64,000 nucleotides of DNA from Frateuria soli. Its GTDB lineage: Bacteria > Pseudomonadota > Gammaproteobacteria > Xanthomonadales > Rhodanobacteraceae. The notes below the pieces were generated by a model. The model did not search any database. It saw only the letters and a program-made list of their open reading frames with translations, and had not been told where the DNA came from. Both the position numbers and the translations under genes were made by a program. Positions 24,902 to 33,097 of this stretch are shown here, piece by piece. The stretch is taken from the NCBI RefSeq assembly GCF_021117385.1, contig NZ_CP088252.1, positions 2,998,501-3,062,500 on the forward strand, in the 5' to 3' direction. Every line of letters begins with the position of its first letter. Position 1 is the stretch's first letter.

Positions 24902-25590
24902 GGCTGCCTCCAAGCGATGGCGGGGCCGGCGGCATCCAGCATCGCGAACTGGCGCTGGTTGGCCGAGGCATCCACGCGCAGCGGCACGGTCAGCTGCGGC
25001 CAGTAGCCGGCGCCGGGCAGCTTGAGGTCGATGCGCACCAGCTGCGGCAGGCGGTCGCCCTGGCGCCAGTCGTCCCGCCACGGACCGGCGCGGCCCCGCT
25101 GGTCCACCCCGCGATAATGGAAGCCGGCGTCGTGCACGTCCTCCAGCAGCACCTGCGGCGGCCCGGGCTTGAGCGGTTCGCCGCTGGGCGGCAGCAGCGC
25201 AAAGCGGACCTGCAGGCGCTGGCCACCCTTGCCGTTGTCGACCAGCTCGAGCGTCTGCACCTGCGGCCCGAGCTTGCCGAGGTAGCCGGGCAAGGGCGCC
25301 ACGAAGCTCATCGAGTCCGGCTCGCCACGGAAGAAGATCGCCTCGTCGTTGTCCGGGTTCTTGGCCAGTTGCTGGGTCATCGCCTGCGCCAGCTCGTTGC
25401 GCAGGAACTGTTGCGCCGAACGCACCGCGTCCAGCCGCTCCACCGCCGCGGTACCCGAGCGCACGCTGTGCGAGGCGGTGCGGATGCCGGAGTAGACGCC
25501 CACCAGCAGCAGCGCGAGCAGCGCCAGCGCGGCGAGCGTTTCGAGCAGGGTGAAGCCGCGGGCGCGTGTTGCGCGCCCGGGAGTGGGCAT
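24898..25590 (-). CDS. gspJ: type II secretion system minor pseudopilin GspJ
   Basis: With the proximal ATG at 25590 the protein has 230 residues and a 12-residue leader ending ARG, followed by FTLLETLAALALLALLL with Glu at +5. This ATG lies inside the left arm of a palindromic element. A second possible start is the GTG at 25680, which overlaps the gspI stop as GTGA and reads in frame through the whole element, adding 30 residues. The proximal start gives a normal prepilin leader, the distal one matches the coupling used throughout the operon. The rest is a typical GspJ (LGPQVQTLELVDNG, VLLEDVHDAGFHYRG). Confidence 0.87.
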   Translation of the reverse strand: MPTPGRATRARGFTLLETLAALALLALLLVGVYSGIRTASHSVRSGTAAVERLDAVRSAQQFLRNELAQAMTQQLAKNPDNDEAIFFRGEPDSMSFVAPLPGYLGKLGPQVQTLELVDNGKGGQRLQVRFALLPPSGEPLKPGPPQVLLEDVHDAGFHYRGVDQRGRAGPWRDDWRQGDRLPQLVRIDLKLPGAGYWPQLTVPLRVDASANQRQFAMLDAAGPAIAWRQP

Positions 25591-25666
25591 TCGGGATTCG
25601 GGATTCGGAAGGGTACGCACCCGCACGCGGCCGGCCGCCTTTGCGAAGCCCGAATCCGGAATGCCC
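25585..25666. repeat. palindromic element copy 3 (gspI/gspJ junction)
   Basis: Left arm (25585-25607) and right arm (25644-25666) are 23-base inverted repeats built on GATTCGGGATTCG with two mismatches; the 36-base centre is GC-rich. The element fills the space between the gspI stop and the gspJ prepilin leader and is open in the gspJ frame. Confidence 0.85.
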
Positions 25667-25676
25667 GATCCCGTCC

Positions 25677-26123
25677 TCACGACCCGGCCCCTTGCGGCTG
25701 CGGCCCACCCACCCGCAGGGTGCTGAAGCGCGCGCTGTAATCGTGCCCGGCGCTCTTCCACATCACGTCCAGGTCGAGCCGGTAGAGCTTGAGCGGCGAG
25801 GCCGGCGCACGCGGTTGCGGGCCGCTCGCCTGCGCGGTGGGCAGTGGCTGGAACGGCCGCACGTCGAGCTGCCAGCGATAGCGTTCGTCGAAGCGCCCGC
25901 TGCTCTGTCCGACGCGGATCGGCTCCAGCACGAACGCGCTGTCGAGCAGGCTGCGTGCCCACATCGCCGCCGCGCTGCGTTCGGCCGAGCGCGCGGTGAG
26001 GTTCAGGGAACTGCCCGCCACGCGCATCAGCGAGGCGAAGGTGATCGCCAGCAGCAGCACGGCGGCAATCACCTCGAGCAGGGTGAAGCCGCTGGCGCGC
26101 GTCGCGTGCCCGCGATTCGGCAT
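25677..26123 (-). CDS. gspI: type II secretion system minor pseudopilin GspI
   Basis: The ATG at 26123 gives 148 residues with leader MPNRGHATRASG followed by FTLLEVIAAVLLLAITFASL, Glu at +5. This ATG is inside the left arm of a palindromic element. An alternative GTG at 26213 overlaps the gspH stop as GTGA and reads in frame through the element, adding 30 residues. The globular part is short and ends with a strand-rich stretch (LYRLDLDVMWKSAGHDYSAR) typical of GspI. It initiates the pseudopilus tip with GspJ and GspK. Confidence 0.85.
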   Translation of the reverse strand: MPNRGHATRASGFTLLEVIAAVLLLAITFASLMRVAGSSLNLTARSAERSAAAMWARSLLDSAFVLEPIRVGQSSGRFDERYRWQLDVRPFQPLPTAQASGPQPRAPASPLKLYRLDLDVMWKSAGHDYSARFSTLRVGGPQPQGAGS

Positions 26124-26200
26124 TGGGGATTCGGGATTCGAAAGGGCCCGCAAGCGTACGCGACTCGCCGCCTTTGCGAATCCCGAATCCCCAATGCCGA
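26117..26200. repeat. palindromic element copy 2 (gspH/gspI junction)
   Basis: This is the best-preserved copy: arms of 24 bases (26117-26140 and 26177-26200) are perfect inverted repeats, separated by 36 bases. The arms consist of TCGGCATTGGGG plus two GATTCG units. The whole element is open in the gspI frame. Confidence 0.9.
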
Positions 26201-26209
26201 TTCCCGTGG

Positions 26210-26665
26210 TCACGACGTCACCACGCTCACCGCGCCGGTCAGCCAGGCCACGTTGACCTGCCAGCGGCGCCCGCCGCGCTGCAGGATGATGTGGCCGCCG
26301 GTCGAACTGCCGTCGGGGAAGAAACGGATGCGGCCGGTGTGGCTGTCCGGCTGGTCCTCGCGGGCGCTGGTGATGGACAGGCGCATGCCCCTGGGCAGCG
26401 CCACTTCCCTGCCGCCGGCCGCCTGGTAGCTGGCCGATTTCGTGTCCAGTTCGAAGGTCTGCTCCTTGCCCTTGACGATGGCCTGCGCGCGGGTGGCGCG
26501 CAGCGCGGCGGCCAGCTCGACGCTGGCCGCGCGGGTGCGCGCGCTGGCCAGTCCCTGGGTCACCGAGACCGCGGCCGCGGCGGCGGCAATGCCGATCAGC
26601 AGGATCACCGCGAGCATTTCGAGCAGGCTGAAGCCGCGGCGGCGCGCGCGTCCGGGATCCGGCAT
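26210..26665 (-). CDS. gspH: type II secretion system minor pseudopilin GspH
   Basis: With the ATG at 26665 the protein has 151 residues: leader MPDPGRARRRG, then FSLLEMLAVILLIGIAAAAA with Glu at +5. An upstream ATG at 26752 overlaps the gspG stop as ATGA and reads in frame through a palindromic element, adding 29 residues. The globular part (RATRAQAIVKGKEQTFELDT, GMRLSITSARE, GRIRFFPDGSSTGGHIIL) is typical of GspH. It probably joins the core pseudopilus to the tip complex. Confidence 0.86.
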   Translation of the reverse strand: MPDPGRARRRGFSLLEMLAVILLIGIAAAAAAVSVTQGLASARTRAASVELAAALRATRAQAIVKGKEQTFELDTKSASYQAAGGREVALPRGMRLSITSAREDQPDSHTGRIRFFPDGSSTGGHIILQRGGRRWQVNVAWLTGAVSVVTS

Positions 26666-26737
26666 CCGGGATTCGGGGTTCGGGAAGGCGCGCAAGCGCC
26701 GGCCGCCCGCGTTCGCGAATCCCGAATCCCGAATGCC
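26661..26737. repeat. palindromic element copy 1 (gspG/gspH junction)
   Basis: Left arm 26661-26682 and right arm 26716-26737 are 22-base inverted repeats with a few mismatches, again built on GATTCGGG units. It occupies the gap between the gspG stop and the gspH prepilin leader and is open in the gspH frame. Confidence 0.85.
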
Positions 26738-26748
26738 CAGTCCCGGCT

Positions 26749-27180
26749 TCATTGCCAGTTGCCGATGTCCTGGCTGTAGCCATCGCCGCCGGGCTTGCCG
26801 TCCTGGCCATAGAACACCAGGTCATAGCTGCCGTGCTCGCCGGGGGCCTTGTAGCCGAAGGCATGGCCGAACGGATCGACCAGATCCGAGGGCTTGGCGT
26901 AGGGGCCCTGCCAGTTCGGCGCGTTCGGCGGCTTCTTGACCAGCGCGTCGAGGCCGGCCGGCGGCGAGCCGTTGTCCAGCGAGTAGTTCTCGATTTTCTG
27001 GCCGAGCGTCATCAGCTGCGCCTTGCCCGCGCCGTACTTGCCCTTGTCGACACTGCTGCCGACCTGGCGCACCACGATCGCGCCGATGATGCCGATCAGC
27101 ACGATCACCGCGAGCATTTCGAGCAGGGTGAAGCCGCGGGCGCGACGCGCACGCATCGGGCCGGTCCGTTGGTGTTTCAT
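26749..27180 (-). CDS. gspG: type II secretion system major pseudopilin GspG
   Basis: GspG is the main subunit of the pseudopilus. The ATG at 27180 is chosen because GGAGAG lies eight bases upstream; a GTG at 27192 is less likely. The 143-residue product has leader MKHQRTGPMRARRARG and mature FTLLEMLAVIVLIGIIGAIV, with Glu at +5. The C-terminal region has the calcium-loop features of major pseudopilins (DPFGHAFGYKAPGEHGSYDLVFYGQDGKPGGDG fragment, with DGKPGGDG). It lies 14 bases after the gspF stop. Confidence 0.94.
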   Translation of the reverse strand: MKHQRTGPMRARRARGFTLLEMLAVIVLIGIIGAIVVRQVGSSVDKGKYGAGKAQLMTLGQKIENYSLDNGSPPAGLDALVKKPPNAPNWQGPYAKPSDLVDPFGHAFGYKAPGEHGSYDLVFYGQDGKPGGDGYSQDIGNWQ

Positions 27181-27193
27181 TGCACTCTCCACA

Positions 27194-28411
27194 TCATTGA
27201 ATATTCGCCGTGAGGCTCAGCAGCGGCAGCAGGATCGCCGCCATGATGATCGCCACAAGCACCGTCATCACGATCGTCAGCGCCGGCACCAGCGCGGCCA
27301 GCAGGCGGTCGATCGCGCGTTTGGATTCGAGGTCGAAGGTATCGGCGACCTTCAGCAGCATGCTGTCCAGTTGCCCGGCTTCCTCGCCGACCTGCACCAT
27401 CTGCAGCGACAGCCGGGGGAAGCGCTGCGAGCGCGCCAGCGCGGCACTCAGGCCACCGCCGCCCTTGACCTGCTCGGAGGCCTGCGCGAGCGCTTCGTCC
27501 AGCGCAGTGTTGCCGGTGACCTGGCGCGCGATGCCGATCGCGGTCAGCAACGGCACCCCGTTCTTGAGCAGCGTGCCCAGCGTGCGCGCGATGCGCGCGG
27601 TCTCCACCTTGAGCAGCAGCGGGCCGATCACGCGCACGGTCAGCAGCCTCGCGTGCCAGGCCATCCGCAACGCCGGATCGCGCAGGCGCGCGCGCCAGAC
27701 CGCGATTCCCGCGATCAGCAGGATCAGCAGCAGCCACCACCAGCCCTGCAGCACCTGGCCGATGAACAGCACCACGCGCGTGATCAGCGGGATCGGCACC
27801 TGCATGTCCTGGAAGATCGGCACGAACTGCGGCACCACGTAGGCCAGCAACAGCACCAGCGAGCCGAGCACGCCGATGAGCAGGAACGCCGGGTAGATCA
27901 ACGCGTTGATGATGCTGCCGCGCAGTTGCTGGGCGCGCTCGAGGTATTCGGCCAGGCGACGCAGGGTGTCCTCCAGCGAGCCGCCGGCCTCGCCCGCTCG
28001 CACCAGCGAGATGTACAGCTTGGGGAACACGCCGTGTTCCTCCTCCAGCGCCTGCGACAGCGTGGTGCCGCCGCGCACCCGGTCGCGCACGCGCTCGACC
28101 AGCCGCTTGGCGCGCTCGGCCTCGGGCAGCTCCATCAGGATGCCCAGCGCCCGGTCCAGCGGCTGGCCGGCGCCGAGCAGCGTGGCCAGCTGGTGGGTGA
28201 ACTGTGCCAGCTGGTCGCCGGTGAACGGGCCGCGCTTGAACAGGGCGGCGAAGGCCGAGCCTTCGCCCATGGCGTCCGCCGGCTTGGCCTCCAGCGGCGT
28301 GTGGCCCTGGTCCTGCAGGCGGCCGATCGCCTCCTCCAGGCTGGGGGCCTCGATCTGGCCCTGCAGCATCTCGCCGGCGGCGCTGATGGCGCGGTAGCGG
28401 AACTGCGCCAT
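27194..28411 (-). CDS. gspF: type II secretion system inner-membrane protein GspF
   Basis: GspF is the polytopic platform protein that works with the GspE ATPase. The ATG at 28411 (MAQFRYRAISAAGEML) gives 405 residues; the longer frame would run through a repeat. Two repeated cytoplasmic GspF domains are seen (FTHQLATLLGAGQPLDRAL near 73 and ARTLGTLLKNGVPLLTAI near 275), with membrane spans near 170-195, 220-245 and 375-397. The typical PxLxxxMVQVGEEAGQL motif is present (RLSLQMVQVGEEAGQLDSML). A 215-base gap with two inverted repeat copies separates it from gspE. Confidence 0.94.
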   Translation of the reverse strand: MAQFRYRAISAAGEMLQGQIEAPSLEEAIGRLQDQGHTPLEAKPADAMGEGSAFAALFKRGPFTGDQLAQFTHQLATLLGAGQPLDRALGILMELPEAERAKRLVERVRDRVRGGTTLSQALEEEHGVFPKLYISLVRAGEAGGSLEDTLRRLAEYLERAQQLRGSIINALIYPAFLLIGVLGSLVLLLAYVVPQFVPIFQDMQVPIPLITRVVLFIGQVLQGWWWLLLILLIAGIAVWRARLRDPALRMAWHARLLTVRVIGPLLLKVETARIARTLGTLLKNGVPLLTAIGIARQVTGNTALDEALAQASEQVKGGGGLSAALARSQRFPRLSLQMVQVGEEAGQLDSMLLKVADTFDLESKRAIDRLLAALVPALTIVMTVLVAIIMAAILLPLLSLTANIQ

Positions 28412-28432
28412 GTCAGAGGCCCAGCGCGAGCT

Positions 28433-28488
28433 GCTCCCTCTCCCCCATCTTTGATAGATGCGGGGGGAGAGGGCTGGGGTGAGGGGCC
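28433..28488 (+). repeat. CTCCC-palindrome element, variant copy
   Basis: CCCTCTCCCCC and GGGGGGAGAGGG flank a small CATC...GATG stem, followed by CTGGGGTGAGGGGCC. It lies between gspE and gspF and faces a second copy at 28579-28619. Confidence 0.75.
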
Positions 28489-28578
28489 GACGCTTGCGCA
28501 ATGGATAGGGCGGAGCGCGGCGCGCTGGTGCTTTTCAGCATGACGGCCGCTGCTCGACGGGAGTTACGGGCGAGCCCC

Positions 28579-28619
28579 GGCCCCTCACCCCAACCCTCTC
28601 CCCGGCGGGGAGAGGGAGC
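28579..28619 (-). repeat. 41-base CTCCC-palindrome element, reverse copy
   Basis: The reverse complement of this copy matches 11974-12014 at all but one position. With the variant at 28433-28488 it forms a large inverted repeat with 90 bases between the copies. The gspE stop follows within eight bases. Confidence 0.8.
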
Positions 28620-28626
28620 CAGATGT

Positions 28627-30357
28627 TCAGCCTTCCTGGGTGACACGCAGCACCTCCTCCAGGGTGGTGACGCCGGCAACGGCCTTGGCAATGCCGTCCT
28701 CGTACATCGTGCGCATGCCTTCGGCGCGCGCCTGCCGCTCGATCTCGCTGGCGTCGGCGCGCTGCATCACCAGGCGGCGCAGCGGTTCGCTCATCACCAG
28801 GAACTCGACGATGGCGCGGCGGCCGCGGTAGCCGGTGGGGTTGGTCGTGCTGCTGCCGGGTTTCCACAGCCGGATCGGACGCTCGTCGGTGTACTTCTGA
28901 AGTTCGAACTCGGCGATCACCTCGGGCGAGGCCTCGTAGGGAATCGCCGTTTCCGGATCGAGCCGGCGCACCAGGCGCTGGGCCAGGATCGCGTTGACGG
29001 TGGAGCCGAGCAGGTAGTCCTCCACGCCCATGTCGAGCAGGCGGGTGACGCCGCCGGCGGCCGAGTTGGTGTGCAGCGTGGACAGCACCAGGTGGCCGGT
29101 CAGCGCCGACTGGATCGCGATCCGGCAGGTCTCCAGGTCGCGCATCTCGCCGATCATGATCACGTCCGGGTCCTGGCGCATGATCGAGCGCAGCGCGTTG
29201 GCGAAATCCAGCCCGATCTGCGGCTTGACCTGGATCTGGTTGATGCCCTCGAGCTGGTATTCGACCGGGTCCTCGACGGTGATGATCTTCACGTCCGGCG
29301 TGTTGATCCGCGAGAGCGCCGTGTACAGCGTGGTGGTCTTGCCCGAACCGGTCGGACCGGTGACCAGCAGGATGCCGTTGGGGCGCTCGAGCACTTCCAC
29401 GAAGCGCTTCTCGAACGCGGGCGTGAAGCCCAGCGAGGCGAAGTCGAACACCACCGATTCGCGGTCCAGGATACGCATCACCACCGATTCGCCGTAGGCG
29501 GTCGGTACGGTCGACACGCGCAGGTCCAGCTCCTTGCCCTGTACGCGCAGCTGGATGCGCCCGTCCTGCGGCAGGCGCCGCTCGGCGATGTTGAGCTTGG
29601 CCATGATCTTGACGCGGCTGATCACCGCCGCGGTCGACGAGGAGGGCGGCGCCTCGACCTCGTGCAGTACGCCGTCGACGCGATAGCGCACCTTCAGGCG
29701 GTTCTCGAACGGCTCGATGTGCACGTCGGAGGCGCGCTGCTCGACCGCGCGCTGCAGGATCAGGTTGACCAGGCGGATGACCGGAGCCTCGGACGCCAGG
29801 TCACGCAGGTGCTCGACGTCGTCCTCCTCGCTGGCTTCGCCGCCGAGGTTCTCCACGATCGTGCCCATCGCCGATCGGCCGGTGCCGTAATAGCGTTCGA
29901 TCAGGTCGTCGATTTCCGAGCGCAGCCCCACGCGCAACGCGACCGGCCGACCGGCGGCCAGCTCGACCGCCTGCAGCGGATACGGATCGGCGGGGTCGGC
30001 CACCACCAGCGCCAGGTCGTCCTCGCCCTCGCGCACCGGCACGACGTGCTGCTGCTTGAGGAAGCGCAGGGAAAGCTCGGGTTCGGCCGGCGGCATTTCC
30101 GGCGCATCGCGCGCGGCCAGCAGTGGCACGCCAAGCAGCTCGGACCAGGCCTCGGCCAGGTCGCGCTCGGACACCAGACCCAGCCGCGCCAGCAGCGCGG
30201 TCAGGGTGCCCTCGGGCGCCTCCTCGTGCAGACGGCGCGCGCGATGGAGGTCGCTGTCCTTGAGATTGCCGCGCGACACCAGGAGTGCGCAGACCGCCGT
30301 TTCACGGTCGTCCACGGAGAGCGCCCAGGTGGCCGCCGGCGTTGGAACTGCCGACAT
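28627..30357 (-). CDS. gspE: type II secretion system ATPase GspE
   Basis: GspE powers pseudopilus assembly in the cytoplasm. The start at 30357 (MSAVPTPAATW) has GGGAGA seven bases upstream; the product has 576 residues. N-terminal helical domains (about 1-150) bind GspL. Catalytic motifs are Walker A GPTGSGKTTT (near 330), the Asp box (IITVEDPVEYQLEGINQIQV), Walker B (DVIMIGEMRD) and the His box (GHLVLSTLHTNSA). The C-terminal region, where most GspE proteins carry two CxxC pairs binding zinc, has none: RRLDPETAIPYEA and RLWKPGSSTTNPTGYRGR lack every cysteine. It is the first gene of the operon. Confidence 0.95.
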   Translation of the reverse strand: MSAVPTPAATWALSVDDRETAVCALLVSRGNLKDSDLHRARRLHEEAPEGTLTALLARLGLVSERDLAEAWSELLGVPLLAARDAPEMPPAEPELSLRFLKQQHVVPVREGEDDLALVVADPADPYPLQAVELAAGRPVALRVGLRSEIDDLIERYYGTGRSAMGTIVENLGGEASEEDDVEHLRDLASEAPVIRLVNLILQRAVEQRASDVHIEPFENRLKVRYRVDGVLHEVEAPPSSSTAAVISRVKIMAKLNIAERRLPQDGRIQLRVQGKELDLRVSTVPTAYGESVVMRILDRESVVFDFASLGFTPAFEKRFVEVLERPNGILLVTGPTGSGKTTTLYTALSRINTPDVKIITVEDPVEYQLEGINQIQVKPQIGLDFANALRSIMRQDPDVIMIGEMRDLETCRIAIQSALTGHLVLSTLHTNSAAGGVTRLLDMGVEDYLLGSTVNAILAQRLVRRLDPETAIPYEASPEVIAEFELQKYTDERPIRLWKPGSSTTNPTGYRGRRAIVEFLVMSEPLRRLVMQRADASEIERQARAEGMRTMYEDGIAKAVAGVTTLEEVLRVTQEG

Positions 30358-30511
30358 GCAGTGTCTCCCGCCAGTCACGTCAACCCGTCAACACCCCCCG
30401 CGTCGACGAGAAAACCCATTGGTAGCACATCCCCCGGCCCGGGCGCGAGCGCGCGACGGGGGACGCCGTGGAACTTCCGACTAACATCCCGCGCGCAAGT
30501 TCAGCGCGACG

Positions 30512-30545
30512 TGAAACGGCCGGCGCCTGCATGTGCGCCGGCCGT
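30512..30545 (-). terminator. stem-loop terminator after the autotransporter gene
   Basis: An 11-base perfect stem (ACGGCCGGCGC / GCGCCGGCCGT, loop CTGCATGT) lies 20 bases past the autotransporter stop; read on the minus strand it is followed by TTTCA. Also just upstream of the gspE leader, so it separates the two units. Confidence 0.55.
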
Positions 30546-30565
30546 CCGCAGGCGCCTGCCGGGGC

Positions 30566-32968
30566 TTACCAGCCCACGCCCAGGCCCACGCCGCCGGAGG
30601 TTTCGTCGCCGCTGACCGCGGCACCGAAGGTCAGGCTGGCGTGCGAGGACAACTGGCGCGAATAGCCCACCGCCAGCGCGCCACGGTCGCGGTAGCCACC
30701 CACTCCCACGCCCAGCCGGTTGGGCGTGTCGATGCCCTGCGTGCTGAACGCCATCTGCGCCATCGCCGAACCCATCGCCCCGACCTGGTCCAGGCGCGTG
30801 TTCACGCTGCGGAAGCGGTCATCGACCTCGCGGCGGAAGCTGGCCAGGTCCAGCGAGACGTTGGCCAGGCGCTGGTCCGCGTAGGCCTGCGCGCGGGCCA
30901 GGGTCTGCCGGTCGCCGGCATCGGCGTAGGTCCTGGCGGTGGCGATGGCCTGGTCGACCTGCCCGGTATTGGCTGCGTCCGTGGCCTGCGTGCCCGCCGC
31001 GACATTGACGATCTGCCGCTGCTGGCTGGCCGTGCCCACCGAAACGGTTTGGGCGCGGTCGGCCACTGCACCCTGGCCGAGAGCGACCGCGTCGCTGGCA
31101 CTGACGCTCGCACCTTCACCCACGGCGACCGCGTTGGTCGCGTTGGCCGCGATGGTGGTGTTGGCACCGACCGCCGTGCTGCCGTCGGCATTTACGCGGG
31201 CATTGCCGCCGATGGCCGTATCGTTCGGGCCCGCCGCATAGCTGTCGCCGCCGATCGCGGTGCCATGGTCGCCCTGTGCCGAGGCGGCCGATCCCAGTGC
31301 CACGGCCTTGCTGCCGGTCGGGGTGCTGGCCGCGGTGTCGCCATCGACACTGAGGTAGGTCATGTCGGCGGTGCTCGACTGGAGGCTGCCGAGCTGCCCC
31401 TCGATGTTGGTCACCCGCCCGTCGATATGGGTTACCTGGACGCCCAGGTCGCTCAGCGCCTGGCCGTTGGCCCCGACGAGGTCGGCTACCGCATCGAGCT
31501 GACCCTTGTTCACCGCGTCGGTGGCGTAGACGCCGTCGCCCACGTTGGTGACGCGGCGTTCGCTGCCCATCGCGCCGACCGATACCGTGTTGTCCTCGTC
31601 GGCGACCGATCCGGCACCCAGCGCCACGCTGTTGTCGGCCGGGGCATAGGCGCCCGCACCCAGCGCCACCGCTGCCGCGCCATCGGACTCGCTGCCGTCG
31701 CCGACGGCGACGCTGTCGGCATTCGATGCGATCGAACCGACGCCCAGCGCTACCGAATAGTCACCCGAGGCCGTGCTCTGCACACCCGACGCGAGGCTCG
31801 CGAAACCGAGGGCGCTGGCGCCATAGCCGTAGGCGCTGGCGAACTTGGCGGCCACGCTGAAACTGCCCAGCGCGTTGGCGTAGTCGTCGGCGGCGAAGCT
31901 GTCCAGGCCGATGGCGATCGACTGGCTGCCGAAGGCGCCGGTGTTCGGATCGCCTTGGGAACCGATGGCGATGCTGTAGCGGCCCTGGGCGAAGGCGTCC
32001 GCACCAAGCGCGGTCGACGAGGCGTCGAGCGCCTGGGCGTTGTTGCCCACGGCGGTGGCCTTGTCGGCGGCTGCGAGCGCGCTGCTGCCCATGGCCGAGG
32101 CGCCCGTGCCCTGCGCCCAGGCGCCATTGCCGCTGGCCAGCGCGAAGTTGCCCAGCGCGGTGGCCTGGTAGCCGTTGGCCATGGCGCCGGTGCCGGAGGC
32201 GTAGGCCAGCGAACCGAGCGCAATGGCTCCCTCGCCCGCGGCGGTGGTGGCCTCGCCGGACATCGGGTCCGGGTCGCCGCCGCCGATCGCGATGGTGCCG
32301 CGGTCGGAAGCCTGGGCGTTGGCGCCGAGCGCCACGCTCTCGTAGCCATCGGCGCCCGCGTTGCTGCCGCCGGCAAACGAACCCTGGCCGGTGGCGTAGG
32401 CAAGCGAACCGACTGCCGTGCTGTCGACGCCATCGGCTCCGGCGCCAGCGCCGATCGCGGTGGCGCCGAAGGCGCTGGCTTCGGTGCCGTACACAGTGCC
32501 GTCGAAGTCGGTGTAGTTGCCCCCGACCGCGGTGGCGCTCTCGTCGCTGGCCATGCTGTCCGTGCCCACGGCCAGGCCGTACAGCGAGGACGTGTAGGCG
32601 CGCGCACCCACTGAGGTGGACCAATCGCCGTCGGCGCCCGCATTTTCACCCAGGGCAACCGAGCCATGGCCGGCTGCGTTCGCATACAAGCCCAGTGCGG
32701 TGGCATAGAGACCGGCATAGGCGTTGTGACCGCCCGCCGTGCCGCCTTCGAGCACGAACGGATCGACGAACGCCGGGTCCGTACCCTGATCCGCGACAAA
32801 GACCGCCGCGTGGGTCGGGGCCGCCATCACCACGAGCGCCATTGTCGTGCCCAGCGCCAGCGCACGAGTACGCCTGCCCGAACCGGATCCCTGGCTTCGG
32901 GCAAGTTCGGAGGCAACCGTCACCAGACCCAACGCCCGATTCCAGACCTTGCTGTAGATTTTGTTCAC
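30566..32968 (-). CDS. YadA-like trimeric autotransporter adhesin
   Basis: This 800-residue surface adhesin (type Vc secretion) forms a homotrimer anchored in the outer membrane. The start is the GTG at 32968, since it gives the extended signal peptide region MNKIYSKVWNRALGLVTVAS and has GGGAGA upstream. The long signal ends near THAAV (about residue 54). Residues about 75-440 are many left-handed beta-roll head repeats of the form AxAxGxxAxA (for example ATAVGNNAQALDASSTALGA). Neck and stalk segments follow (VGDGVYATDAVNKGQLDAVADL, ATQATDAANTGQVDQAIATA). The last 75 residues are the YadA anchor ending in Trp. Ligand unknown. It has no passenger protease or toxin domain. Confidence 0.93.
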   Translation of the reverse strand: MNKIYSKVWNRALGLVTVASELARSQGSGSGRRTRALALGTTMALVVMAAPTHAAVFVADQGTDPAFVDPFVLEGGTAGGHNAYAGLYATALGLYANAAGHGSVALGENAGADGDWSTSVGARAYTSSLYGLAVGTDSMASDESATAVGGNYTDFDGTVYGTEASAFGATAIGAGAGADGVDSTAVGSLAYATGQGSFAGGSNAGADGYESVALGANAQASDRGTIAIGGGDPDPMSGEATTAAGEGAIALGSLAYASGTGAMANGYQATALGNFALASGNGAWAQGTGASAMGSSALAAADKATAVGNNAQALDASSTALGADAFAQGRYSIAIGSQGDPNTGAFGSQSIAIGLDSFAADDYANALGSFSVAAKFASAYGYGASALGFASLASGVQSTASGDYSVALGVGSIASNADSVAVGDGSESDGAAAVALGAGAYAPADNSVALGAGSVADEDNTVSVGAMGSERRVTNVGDGVYATDAVNKGQLDAVADLVGANGQALSDLGVQVTHIDGRVTNIEGQLGSLQSSTADMTYLSVDGDTAASTPTGSKAVALGSAASAQGDHGTAIGGDSYAAGPNDTAIGGNARVNADGSTAVGANTTIAANATNAVAVGEGASVSASDAVALGQGAVADRAQTVSVGTASQQRQIVNVAAGTQATDAANTGQVDQAIATARTYADAGDRQTLARAQAYADQRLANVSLDLASFRREVDDRFRSVNTRLDQVGAMGSAMAQMAFSTQGIDTPNRLGVGVGGYRDRGALAVGYSRQLSSHASLTFGAAVSGDETSGGVGLGVGW

Positions 32969-33097
32969 GAACACTCTCCCTGTCCGCCAGCGCCGCGTGC
33001 GCCCGGCGGACGTGCATTCACTCTCGAAGGGGTGGTCGGCCGTACATGCGACGGCCGACCGGTCTGCCGCGAGCCGCGAAGCCCGCGCTCTAAGGCA

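Noticed and set aside
26210-26752. GspH starting at 26752 as the only start
   Set aside because: It would give a 40-residue prepilin leader containing the palindromic element; the ATG at 26665 gives a normal leader. Both possibilities are reported in the entry, with the shorter preferred.
28412-28626. Small transposon or miniature inverted-repeat element between gspE and gspF
   Set aside because: The same 41-base unit occurs singly elsewhere and no target-site duplication or transposase remnant is visible; two independent repeat copies explain it.
30566-32968. Short repeated units looking like a CRISPR array or minisatellite
   Set aside because: The periodicity comes from the beta-roll head repeats of the autotransporter coding sequence; units vary, no conserved repeat/spacer pattern and no cas genes are present.
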